Below, in pieces: positions 39,001 through 52,373 of a stretch of 64,000 nucleotides of DNA (its first letter is position 1; every line of letters starts with the position of its first letter). Under the pieces are notes generated by a model. That model did no database searches and had not been told where the DNA came from. It saw only the letters and a list, made by a program, of their open reading frames with translations. The DNA is taken from positions 1,474,722-1,538,721 of the forward strand of contig SSNP01000121.1 in NCBI GenBank assembly GCA_006937955.1. Reading direction: 5' to 3'. Source of the stretch: Pachypanchax playfairii. Its lineage: Eukaryota; Chordata; Actinopteri; Cyprinodontiformes; Aplocheilidae. The position numbers were made by a program, and so were the translations under genes.

Positions 39001-42000
39001 GCCAGATACGCGCGTGCATGGACACGACGGTAACGACACAGATTAAGTTACAGTAACAGAACAGAACGGTTTTCTATATCAGATATTAAGAACTCATGAT
39101 CGGGCAATAAAAACTATAACAAATGTTACATGTGACACTATTTCACACTGAAGAAGTCGGTGATTATTTTTTGGCGACCATCTGACAGCAGACGCGCCAG
39201 ATACGTATACGTAAACGCCAGAGCAGCCTGGTTCCACACACCAAACAGCGAGAGTGTGTGTGAGAACACCAGCGGAGGTCTACAGTCAAGTAACTAGTGA
39301 GAAACAGCGAGATTTAGTGAGATGCATGTATGATTCCTCCAAATGTTTTGTGCATATATCCATCGGCGCTGTGCATATAAGCACATGGATTCTCTATGAC
39401 ACGGGAACGTGCCCAGCAGTTTTATGCATATAAGCGTTGTGCATATAACCGTCGACCACTGTATTAGGTTTCATAAAGCTTTATCTCTGAAAGTCTTTTA
39501 CCCGTATAAATAACCACATTTCTGATCGTTTTCTTTCATGGTGTATCTAATTTAACATTAACATTAAATATCTGTACATACAGTAACATGACATGCACTC
39601 AGACATGAGCATTCAGAGTTTTCTTCTGTTTTTGTCCACTTGACATTTGAAGTGTTTCCGTCTACGTGCAATCTGTTTCCCGTACACGCCAAATAAATGT
39701 CATCTTCACTGGAACCATTTTCATAGCGTTACCTTACAGCCCCTACAGAACCATTTCATCTCAGGGGACGCTCTAACTTCCTGTCTGTGACATTACTGTT
39801 CACGCTATTTAAATAAAACTCTGAGGAAGACAGTCAGTGTAACAAAACCTGTGAAAATCCCATTTTCCTTCCTTCATACTTCCAGACGGTGTCTACAGCC
39901 AGTGAGCTGCGGAAGCCAATATACTGGATCGTGGCAGCCAAAGCCATCGACTATGAACAGATGCTGCTCATGATGGTCGGAGTGAAATGGGACATAAAGG
40001 AGATCATGTCACAGCACAACGTATATGTGGATGTGCTGCTGAAGGTAAGCGCTTGTCTCCAGATGTGGTGGAGTTATTTTGATCCTCTAGGGGAGCGGAA
40101 GGGACGATACCTACTGATCCCCACACATCCATCTGAAATAGAGTGAATTTGTTTTTTATTTAGTGGTTTTACTTCTACCTACAGCCCCATGTGGGGGTGG
40201 ATGTTGTCATGTCTCTGCACCACCTGGATGATGGTGGCAGCTCTATTAGAATCGTACTCTTTGATTTTATTTTTCAGTTCCTTCAACACATCCGGCCTTA
40301 TGTGCTGAATGACAAGCTGCTGGGGACGGGTATCAGCATGCTTACAGTCCCTTGGATTGCTGAATTTCTGTCCAACAGGCCTCAGTATGTCCAGCTAAGC
40401 AGCATCTTGTGTGATGTGGTGATCAGTAACTCAGGAGCACCACAGGGGGTTGTCCTGTCTCCATTTCTGTTCACTTATTACACCTCAGACTTTCAGTATC
40501 ACTCTGAGTCATGCCACCAGGAGTTCTCTGATGACGATGCAGGGGCGGGGTGTATTAGAGATGGACAGGAGACAGAGACAACTTTGCAGCGTGCACCTGA
40601 ATGGTGGTTGACTTCGGTGGAGAAAAGCCTCTGGCCACACCCATGAACATCCTGGGCCCAGTTTTTCAAAAGGTTTAATCCAGATAAGATTGATCTGGAT
40701 TTCGTAATCCTTATTTTTTGTGATCTGTGATCACGTAATCCATCTTACTTTTGAGCCACTTTTTCAAAGCAACATCGGATTGGATCAGTCTGATCCAGAT
40801 AGGAACTTTTCAGGATCACCAAATCTGGATAACCAGTTCTCAAACAGGATCGGAAATCACAATGTAGAACTATAGATATGTAAAAAGCAACAAGTAGAAT
40901 AGCCAGTGTGGGGTCGATATAAGTTTATTTTTATTTGAAACAAAAACACACACATTTAAAAAAAAAAAAAAGACAAACCCCATCCCATCTTCTTCCAGCA
41001 GTCCGCTCATCTGAGACCTGACACCCACAGACACTGTACGTTGAGAATATTTATAACAAGTTTCAAATATAGATGTATTGAATTCAATAAAAAGACTTAA
41101 TGTCAAATACTCAACAATAATTTCAGACTTCCTCATCTGATGTGGAGAGACCAGCTTGTCTGAGCGTAGCCTTTAGGAGGCGAATCTCAAGTCTGGCCTT
41201 GGTTTGCTGCAGTTTGGTCAGAGTCTGTTGTTCCTCTGCCAGAACAAGCAAAAAGGATGTGTAAGAAGGGACGCAATAATTAGACACTCCTTCCGATTTG
41301 GATTTGTTTTGGATTTCAGAAATCAGTGATTGCCCTTCTTTGCATTTTTTGGTTATTCTGTAATCATTGCATGCATCACTAATAAATATTCTAAAAACAA
41401 AAATATTTTCGATTGTGATGAATATATATATATATCAATTAGTGACAGAATTTTGTCTTTGGTCAATTTTGACAGCTGTTTGGGGGATTATTTTATGAGG
41501 CCAAACTCTTTCTAGTTTGCTGTAGGCCTATAATGAAAGGCTGAATACATTAAAATCTACATAATCGCTGTAGCCTGACGGTTGAACAAATAAAATTAAA
41601 ACCTTATGAATAAATAGGATATTTGATATCGTATTATTTGATTTTTTGATTTTTAAAGTTTTCATTTCATTTTGGGCATGAAATCCACGTTGAATCCACC
41701 CTTCTGACAGGATCAGTTTAATCCAGATTTTTTGGATCAAAGTGATCCAAATCCTACAAAAAAGTTCTGAAAAACCCAAACTAAAGGTTTGATCTGGATA
41801 AAAGCCAAGATTAGATTACTTGATCTAATCTGATTATACAATCCATTTTTTTCTTTTGAAAAACCCATTTTCAAGATTTGATTCAATCCGTTATCAAAAA
41901 CTACTTTTGAAAAACTGGTCCCTGGTGATGGACAGCTAGAAGCATCTGTAGGTTCATCTGATCAGACTGATCATGTCCATCATAAGGGGATGGGCAGACT

Positions 42001-45000
42001 GTTTCTTCTTAGAAACTTCAGATCTCAGTGGAACATAAACGTCGTCTATCAGATGTTGAAACTGATATGTTACTATTTTATGAAAAAATATTAACTCATT
42101 TTGTATTTAATGGCAGCGACTCATCTCCAAAAGGTTGGAACAGGGTGATGTTTATTGTTGTAAATCATCCCTTTTTTAACCTCTGTCTGTAAACATCTGG
42201 GAAGTGAGGAGACCAGCTTTGGTCTGAAGCAGGATTCTAGCTGCTCAACACTTCTGGGTCTTTGTTACAGGAGTTTTTTCTATTACATGGAACTCCAAAT
42301 GTTTTCTATTGGTGACAGATCTGGACTGCAGGCAGGTCAGTTCAGCATCCGGACTCCTCTCCTGTGAAGCCCTGCTGTTGTAACAGATGCAACATTCTCT
42401 TGCTGAAATATACAAGTCCTTCCCTGAATAAGATGTTGTCTGGATGGGAGCAGATGTTGCTCTAAAACCTTTATGTTCTTTTCAGCATTGATGATTCCTT
42501 TCCAGATGTGTAAGCTGCCCCTTAATAGGCACTACTAATGGAACTCCATACAATCAGTGATGCAGCTTTCTAACATCTGCTGATAACAAGCTGAATGGTC
42601 CATCTCCTTTCTAATCCACAGGAAAGCAGAGAAAAAGAAATTTCAAATTTGGGTTGACAACATCTTCCCATTAACTTTCCAGAGGCAGATACAAACTGTT
42701 AATCCCCCCTGATGTCTCATAAGATACACTGTATGGTGTAAAAATAAAAGCAACACTCACTCGAGCAGATTTATAGATTCTGTTGGTGTTTCAAAATAAT
42801 AAAAAAACTGAAATGTCCCAAAGAAACTGTCATTCAGGAGTTCTGTGACTTACTGGTAAAGTAAAGACCGTAACTAATGCGTCATTAAAGTTTTCAAACT
42901 AAATGTAAGCTGGCAGCAGTTCTAAATTTTCATGTCTCATTTGTATTGCTCTCGAGTCCCGGTTTTAAATCCAGACTGGAGACCAAGTTGCAACATATTT
43001 CAGCTGCATTTAATGGAGATCTCCTCATTAAGATTGTTGCATCATTGATGCCACAAAACATCTTTACTTTGTGCTGTGAATCCAAATGATGTGGCAGTTG
43101 CTCTAGGTCTCTTTAAGACTTTTAATGGTCAGAGAGTTTCACAATTACTTCAGTTTTATGTCTTCTTCAAATTCTGAGTCATAGATTATTCATGATAAAA
43201 AACAAACCAAACAGCTGCACCGAGTTGGTCTTTCTGGATTGGACTCGGAGCTCTACTCTTTAGTAGGATTAGTATTTTTCTCAAAAACCTTGAGTTTCAA
43301 ATTCTCTACATTTTTTCTGCGCTCTGGTGGAGGATTTAAGTATCACAGGAGGAAAGTATCAATTTTATTATATAATAACATATAATTACCTAATTATTAT
43401 CATTGTTATCCAATAAATATTTGGTTGGGGGGGATTTTCATTCAATTTTTCATGAAGTGTGTTATGGTGCACTGATTGAAAAGAGCGTGCAACATTTTGT
43501 TGCACAGTACAAAGTCATATTTTATTCATGAACTTGGGTTGATCGCTGTCATTTGCTGGTGATTTGCATATAAAGTGGCAGAGCAATGCAGAAGGCTCAG
43601 AATGACTCCAGTGACAAAATGCTGAAGTCAGAAATCATTATGAATCTGTTTGGAAATGAAGTACATCTTGTTCTCCAGTGAAAAATCATCTGCAACTTTA
43701 GCCTTAAAAAAAAAAAAAATCTGTTCATTTTCCATCAATCCTTGAATGAATTCCAGTCTTCGGACACGTTTGCTGATGCACATTGGAAAAAGCGCTTGAC
43801 TGAGACGCATACATCATATATGCAGTCTTTATGTGATGTAGTTTGCAGCTCATAAACAGAAACACAATGTCATAACTGTACAGTTTCATCCATAATTGAG
43901 CATTTGAGAGTGCAACGAGTCCATGAACGGAACTCCTTCTGCGAGACGTTTTATAGCTACAAACAAGTAGCATCAAAACACAACACACTCAACTGCAACT
44001 GTTGGTCTCCAGCGACCAAAACAACCTGGTACATGTGTATGCTACAGTCTACATCTTGCTCTGGGTTATTTTCTCTTAATGTTTTGCATCAAAACATAAC
44101 AGTGTTTGGAGGCAGTAAGTGCTGTTCTTTAATTACTGAGTATTTGGTGAATAAAATCTGATGTGATGATCTTACTGTTGGTTCACAGTTTTAAGTGAGC
44201 TGTAAATTAGAAACCCTGTTAAGTTCACCTTGAGATGTTGCCTGACCTGAATACAGTATTTAGTTGCACATCATTAGATGCTTGAAGAGTTCATACTGTT
44301 CCCTTTCTCCTCTATTTATAAAGATGCAGCACGTCCTTCAGTACAGACATCAAAATTATCTAAAAGATTTTACACAAAATATTTCAGTACAAATAACCCA
44401 TCCAGTAATATGGATAGTAAAGATTTAATACATATATATCTGAAAATTACGGTGGCCCAGAAGGATCAACAAAATGCAAAAGCTGCAACACAACAACAAA
44501 AGCTGCAACACGACAACAAAAGCTGCAACACGACAACAAAAGCCACAACGCAACAGCAAAAGCCGCAACACAACAACAAAAGCCGCAACACAACAACAAA
44601 AGCAACAACACAACAACAAAAGCAACAACAAAAGCAACAACACGACAACAAAACCCGCACGCAACAACAAAAGCAACGACATGACAAAAAAAAAGCCACA
44701 ACACAACAACAAAAGCCGCAACACAACAACAAAAGCAACAACACAACAACAAAAGCAACAACAAAAGCAACAACACGACAACAAAACCCGCACGCAACAA
44801 CAAAAGCAACGACATGACAAAAAAAAAGCCACAACACAACAACAAAAGCTGCAACACAACAACATAAGCAACAACACAACAACAAAACCCACACGCAACA
44901 ACAAAAGCAACGACACGACAAAAAAAAAAACCACAACACAACAACAAAAGCTGCAACAACATAAGCAACAACACAACAACAAAAGCCGCAACGCAACAAC

Positions 45001-48000
45001 AAAAGCAACGACACGACAAAAAAAAAGCCACAACACAACAACAAAAGCTGCAACACAACAACATAAGCAACAACACAACAACAAAAGCCGCAACGCAACA
45101 ACAAAAGCAACAACACGACAAAAAAAAAAGCCACAACACAACAACAAAAGCTGCAACACAACAACATAAGCAACAACACAACAACAAAACCCGCACGCAA
45201 CAACAAAAGCAACGACACGACAAAAAAAAAGCCACAACACAACAACAAAAGCAACAACACGACAGCAAAAGCTACAATGGAAGAACTTCCATTTCACGTC
45301 CGTTGTGGCTTTTGTAGTTTTGTTGTCGTGTTGTTGTTGGCGTATTGTGGCTTTTGCATTTTGTTGACCCTTCAGGGCCACCGTAGAAAATCACTAAAGC
45401 CCTTTTTGTGTAATCAGATCATTCACATAAAAATATTTTAAAGCCAGTTTCCAAGTGAAGATGAGTAGAGATAAACCAAGCCGAGTGGTTTCATAAAGAT
45501 TATTTTACTATTCTCATGATAAAACACAAGATATTTATATTCTGTTTTCATGTTTTATGTTAAGACTTATGACCATTACAGAGAAAACTGTTTTACCTTT
45601 AGATTTTATATCTTTATTTGCAAGTCTAACATTTCTCCCGTGTTAGCTGTATTTGATTTTATTCAAGTTCATCTCAGAGCACGTTCACCTTTTCTGTTTC
45701 CTCTAACCTCTTAGGAGTTTGAGCAATTTAACAAGCGGCTGAGTGATGTTTCCAGACACGTGCGCATTCCCCTTCCTGTGTCCAACGTCCTGTGGGAGCA
45801 CTGCATCCGCCTGGCCAACAGAACTCTCGTTGAGGGGTAAGAAGGTCACCACACACCTCTTCAGCAGAAGTCCGGCATTTGGAGTCTGATGCTGTTTTAG
45901 GGAAGTCGTTGCCATATTTTATTTTCTGTATAAAACAGTGAGTCAGAGTTGTACATCACAGTGCTTGAAGTGCACAGCCTCCTTCTTTTTTACTTATTTT
46001 TTAACCGTTATACACCTAATTCAGGAATCCAAGATTAGCAGGAGTTTTAAAAAACTCAGACTGGAGCTTCATTATCGTCATCTGATCATGTTATAGTAGT
46101 TGATTTTTAATTGTAGTTAAGAATGCAATACACTACAGATTGTTCCAGTTTTCACTCCTCACTCAAACCTTTATTTAATTTTTTTTAAATAGAGTCAGAC
46201 CACTATCTGCTCAAACAAATTTAACTAAAAACAAGAACCTACTGGCTGTTAAAGATGGTTTTTAAATCAATTTTATGTTGAAATGATATTTGTTAGCTTG
46301 GATTTCTGATGAATTACATTAATCAGACATGGGAAACACTTACAAATACTAAAATCTGTTTAAATACAAGTTATACATGATCAGTTTGCTAACATTTTTA
46401 GTTAGCTGTAGCTTTTGGTGTATTAGATTGAAAAGTCAATCTCAAATCGCACCCACTGACGGACATTTCATGATGGCTGCCATCTTGTACCTATGTACCT
46501 AACTGGTCACTTACCATGTTCTAGAATCCCAATGTGTTTGAGAGCCTGCATGCACTGCACATGGCCCGGCTACGGCACCAGTTCCATGAAATTCTACACA
46601 GGATCAGGCTGGGCTTTATTTTGTGGTCAACATTATTATATGCAATACCCACAGTGTGATTTGTTTTGTTTTTTGCCACTCTATACCTCAGTGTGCCCGA
46701 TCCTGCGTCTACTCCCATAAAATAATCTTCATTTATTTTTTTCCATGTCCTGTCCTGTAATAAACAATTAAAAGTTTGGTCTGGATTAAGAGAAAAGCCT
46801 GAACAGATTTCTTTTACAAGCTGAGCAAACAATGACCCACCCCCCCATCTCACTGATGTGCAGAGAGATGTGCACATAGACGTTTACCAAAACACAACCT
46901 TGCAGCATACCACCCAGGCCCCCCAGCTGTTGGAGCCTGCACAGACCCTAACGCCGGGCTCACACTGCCTACGGAACGGCTTCGGTCCGGCTTCGGTGCG
47001 GTTTTTCCGCAAGCTACCACTCACATCTGCTCCAGATAGGGAGTGCGGCCAGCTCCGGTGCTGGGTGCGTAAAACGTCACCCGCGAGAACAGAAGTTCAC
47101 GTGGGTTATCGTTTTGTCGGGACTTCACACGAGAACACGTCCATTATTTAGCAAATGTGTGAAAATGTGTTGTGCTGCAGGCTTTCGGGACCCTGTGTCA
47201 CCGGGTGTGATGTAATGTTTACATTTCCTATTAGCGCGTGTGCTGTCTAAAAAGAAGAGTCAAGTTACAATTGTTCGTACACTCGTTTATTTTGAAAAAA
47301 CACCGGATATTCAAGCCACACTTCCTGTATAGTTCGTCAGATTTCATCAAACTTGACGCGGAGTGACTCCGGCGTCCGGAAAAAATTGATCCTTGCGGAT
47401 TCTTTCCGTAGTGCCGTACAGCCCCCGTAACCGGACCCGCACCGCACGGAGCTACTGTGAGCCTTCAAAAGGGATTTTAATCTAACGGAATACCTGCGGG
47501 GTCCGCACCGGACCGGATCCGGATGCAGTGTGAGCCCGGCGTAAGCCCCCCAGCTGCCCCACCTGTGGCTGCCAGAGCAATGCCTCTTAGAATCCACCAC
47601 AGCCTCACTGGGCGAGGGCGATGGCCCCTTGCATTGACTATCCCACTGCACCCACCCCTAGGAGACCCCCAGATACCCCAAGCCAAGACAACCCCACGGA
47701 CTGTAGCAGTAATAGTCATCAGGACAAAACCATGACCTCCTCCCCCGGTGGAGCTGATGGAGCTGATCAGTGGAGCCCAGAGAAATTGACTCGATTTAGA
47801 GGTAGAAGCAGTTTCAAGACTAAAATGATCCATCAATAAATCTTTATGCTGATTAATACTAAGATAATTCTGATGTTTCAGTTTATACAGATTTTCATAA
47901 AGCAGTAAGAACCATGTGGACTTTGTTTAAATCTATGTCAAAATTTTCTAAGTTACCCAAAAAGCAAGTTGACAGTGTAGCTGGAATGTTACATTTCAGA

Positions 48001-51000
48001 CACTTTGGTAGGTCTTCACATATCTGGCGCCAGAATTTATGAACAGGTGGACAGAACCAGACAGCAAGGATATAATCATCAGATGAATCGCCTGTGCAAT
48101 GTGAGCAGGTGTCAGATGACACGAAACCCATTCGGAACATAAAATAATCTACACTGGTGATTTGTTAACGGCTCAATCGCCAATCATAAAGTACGTGAGC
48201 CAGGCACAGAGTCTGGACTAATGCTGATTGTATGAAATACAGAGCGAGCACATCTCCGCCTCTTGCATACACGGACAGATACATTAATTATTTTATGCTT
48301 GACTTGATAGAACTGCATTTATTTATTTCTTCTGCCTTGTGATTCAGACTTATTCAGAAAACAATCAGGGTTGCAGCTCCAAGTGCTAAATAATATGATG
48401 ATGATAATAATAACAATAAAACTGCATAAGCATAATAAGGTTCTTTTCATTTTAAAAGTGTACTGCAGTGCATTAAATCGTCAGTGTTGGGGGCGTGGGT
48501 GATTAGGAAGGGCTGATTGGGTGAGAATATTAGCTTCAAACAGTCAAAACAAAGAGGTTGGTGGTGGTTAGTGTGAGACCTGCTGTCAACATGCCCTTTT
48601 CTGTGGATACTAATTGGCCAAAACAGCATGACTGGAATAGAAAAGAATTGACCAGGAACCTTTATATATGTTAAGACTTTACGTTCATATTTTCTAATGC
48701 TGCATCGCCACGAGGAGAAACTACGAAGGAACTTAGTCAACTTTGAAGAGGATGGAGTTTTCCCACAATTATCAGCTGTCTGTTTTCCTTGACTGAAATT
48801 TAGTTTTATTTTTATTTTTTATGTAGCGTTTTAAATAACAATAAAAACTTATGATGCATGTAGATGTTAAGTTGATCCTAAATTCTTTAAAAGTATACTA
48901 TGTAGAAAATAAAGGCTTTTATTTCCAACACCAGGTGGCAGTAATGAGCTAAGTCACAACCCTGTCACTTCCACTAAACGAGTATTATTTCTCACTCAGT
49001 CACACAGAGCAGTAGCGTTCAAGAGACTCAATGGCTGTGTCCCAATTTAGGGTCTGCATACTTTGAAGGACCCAGTCTACCTGGTCGACGTGGGCCGCGT
49101 ACTTCGTCAATGTTAGCGGCTGTGAATTTGGACGGTCTAGCCTTCAGATGATCTCCCGCTCCCACCCCCGGAAACGTGCTGTCACCTAGTAACCGCGGTG
49201 ACTCTGGCCTGAACACAAGTTAGATAGAACTGCTTAAAAAATGTTTGAAGAAACGGTCTTTAGTTGAATAACCCTGCAATAAATATGTAGACTGAAGAAT
49301 AAGGCTCTTCTGCCTTCTGTATTTTTATTATTTCATGTTTACCTTGAATATTTGTTCATAGATCAGAAATGAATGTAGCAAGTTGATATATGTTTAACAA
49401 AAAGTTGTAAATATAGGTGTTAAAGTTAATTTGTGACAATTACTTTTTGATTTTACACATTTATTTTTGATGATGTACAACTTCTTCTTTTTGACCTGAT
49501 TGGGGGTCCATGCTACAGCTTTATAACAGTCTCTGTCTTTTCTTTTGTCCCTAAAAGATATAAAACTCAGTTGCAATTAAAAAAATGAACGAAGCAGCAT
49601 ACTGGACCTGCCACACGAGCCGAAGCTGCAATACAAGCACTTTTACTGTAACATTTAAGACTAAAATAACTTAGAAACATTTTATAAATAACCAAAGCCC
49701 TAAATCTAACAGTTTTAAGCTTATAAGTAAAATCATCTCCGGGTACAGCTTCCGCTTCACTGTCCGCCATTGCTCAGAAAATCTCCCATTCGACGCGCAA
49801 TGCGTGTTGGGATATGTCGACCAGTGAAGGATACACCGGACCCAGCCTTCAAATCTGGGAAAAGAAGGCTGGATTCTTCGACTGCATTTGAAGTAGTCTT
49901 CAAATTTGGACAGGCCCAGTCGAAGCGCTGTGACATAACCTGCCTACAAATCCAGCCTTCGAAGTATCCAGACCCTGAACTTGGACACAGCCAATGTCCT
50001 TTTAAGTCTTGAGCAGCAGATCAGGAGCAAGGCCAGAAACTGGCGTATACTCACTCTAGTGGTGGAAAAGAGTAGTACAAGTTTGCTGCACCGTGAAAAA
50101 AAAAAAAAAAAAAATCAATAACTTTTTTAAGTAAATATAAATTACATATGGAATTACAGAAAACAACATGTTGTCTAGTTCTCTAATTATGGTATTACTT
50201 TATTTTTAAAAAGCATTATATTGAAAATTCTACATATTATGCCTTTAAGTTTGGTTGTAATTCCTTTTTACCAAATTTTTACCTCAAGAATTAAAAACTA
50301 AAAATCTTTCCCACACTGTCATTGAGCGCTCCAAAAAAGAACAAGCCACCTGCTTCACTCCGTTTTCTTCATGCCAGCATTGCTGTGCCAGTCACATTTC
50401 TTAAGCCTCGCTAAGTGCCTATCAGAGAACGACATGAGCAGAACACAAACATCGAAAAGCTCTTGACACATCTCCTGTAATGCATTTCACCATTCCCCCC
50501 CCCTTTGAAGGAGAGATGTGTTATGATAGGTGACAACATTAGTGCTGTTTGTTGTCGTCTTTTTTCCCCAAAAATGCTTGCTTCTCCACTTTACTCTGAA
50601 CCAAATTGTTGAGGTTATTTTTTAAATTTTAGATTATAGGTGTCATGAATCAGCTCAGCCATGCAGAGCAACACTGAGTGAGAGCAGATGGAGGCAAAGC
50701 ATTGATAACCACTAACGATTCCCTAGAAGAAGAAAAAGAAAGTGGCCTCAGAAAGCATCCAGACATGTTACACTGATTGTGTTGGTGGGACCAGAGACAC
50801 ACAAAACGTTTCAGGTTTAACACAAACACCCTCAAGTGTTTTAAAAGGAGGGCAGCCATTGGACGTTAAGTGTAGGTGGAAGGGTTTCCTTTATCCACCG
50901 AGGAAGAGTAACGTGTTTCCTTCTCTGGACATCTGCTAAACACTTCCTCTCATTGTATTAGACAACTTCTGATTCTACTCCAAAGACCAAATGTGCCATT

Positions 51001-52338
51001 TCCATTGTGTCACTCAATCTATTTCAGGCAGCTGCTCTTGACTTTTACAGCCTCCCTACTTCTCCCAGTACATTCAAACATAAACAGTTGGACACACACT
51101 CTCCTCCCAAACACCTCTGCTGTGCCAAGATAGAGCAGTCATGCTTGTTTGTTTGTTTGCTTGCTCTCCGACTCCCTCGGTCTCTTATTTAACTCCTCTG
51201 TCCAGAGCTCATCTTTCTCCACTTTCAGACAAACACAAAAAAATGGCTCCGTTAGCATTCTGAACTGAAGCACAAACACTTGACACCAAACTCTGGTGGG
51301 TCTGACCAGAAAAGGGAGCGAGAGAGCGAGACGGAGGAAGTAGATGACAGCAAGAGCTGATAGAGAGGGAGGCATAATATGGAAAGAAAAAGAAAACAAT
51401 GAGAGAGAGTAGAAGTTTGTGCATGGTGCTAATGTACTATATCAGACCTGCCAGTGGACAACAGTTCCTGTCATGAAACTCAAACAGACTGACACACGAG
51501 GATTCTCTGACCCTCATTCAACACGCTCACTGTGACACCCAAAGATAAGTAGATAATCTGGTCCTATAGTTCTAATTTAACTGTTGTTTTAATTATTGTT
51601 ATTAGAGATGCAACAATACCACCTTTTTCAAACCAATACGATACCGATACTTGGATCTGAGTACTTGCTGATACAGAGTACCAATGCCAATAAAAATGAC
51701 CACGAAACCAAAATTTCAAGTGAAGAATAAACATTTTCTGTGAAATTATTGCAGAGTTTCCACATTTTAATAGGTGCATGATATCGGTTAACTAACCGAT
51801 ACGAGTACATTATTATGGTATCGGCCCTGATACAGTGGTCAAAGGTTATATGCACGACCTTGGTGCCCAGCAGTTTCGTGCATATAAGCGTTGTGCATAT
51901 AACCGTCAACCACTGTACCAGTATTGGTGCATTCCTAATAATTTTTTCTGTATCAGCCATCATGAATTATTCACATCTGAATTCGGGTAAGTTTGTAGAA
52001 ATTTGCAAGTAAACAAAGAAAGCAGAAAGTGAGCTGATGTATTTCAAGACTTGTCTCAATCACCCCTTTCTCGCTAATAAGGTGTGATATTTTATAAAAC
52101 ACGCTAAAACCTCAATTAAAAATAAAGATGATTTTTATCTCTCAGATGAAAAATTCACAGTGTTGCAACAGCAAAGTTATTATGGTTGAATGTGCTTTTT
52201 TAATTTCATCCAGGTTCTACAAATCGATGCTAATATAAACTTGTATTCAAGCGTATCAGGTTGTACCATTACAGCTCAGGTTTGACACAACATCATATGA
52301 TTTAAATATTTATGAAGTCACTATGTATGTTGGGAACC

Positions 52339-52373
<35 letters not shown>

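Larger units (their letters stand above)
40190..42085 (+). pseudogene. LINE reverse transcriptase pseudogene, split by a DNA transposon
   Basis: 40190-40650 encodes RT motifs [42 protein letters not shown] and FSDDDA. After a frame change near 40600 it reads VVDFGG. The reading resumes after the insertion with [11 protein letters not shown] (about 41985-42020), matching the following RLFFLRRLRSF segment of the family. The active-site box is SDD where relatives usually have FADD/FSDD. It is a Rex/L2-like (jockey group) element, dead by frameshift, truncation and insertion. Confidence 0.8.

Noticed and set aside
44425..45381. Open frames of 231-318 codons, rich in Leu/Cys/Val or Gln/Asn/Lys
   Set aside because: Several frames on both strands are open at once because the repeat lacks stop-forming words. 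Composition follows the minisatellite, so they are not genes.
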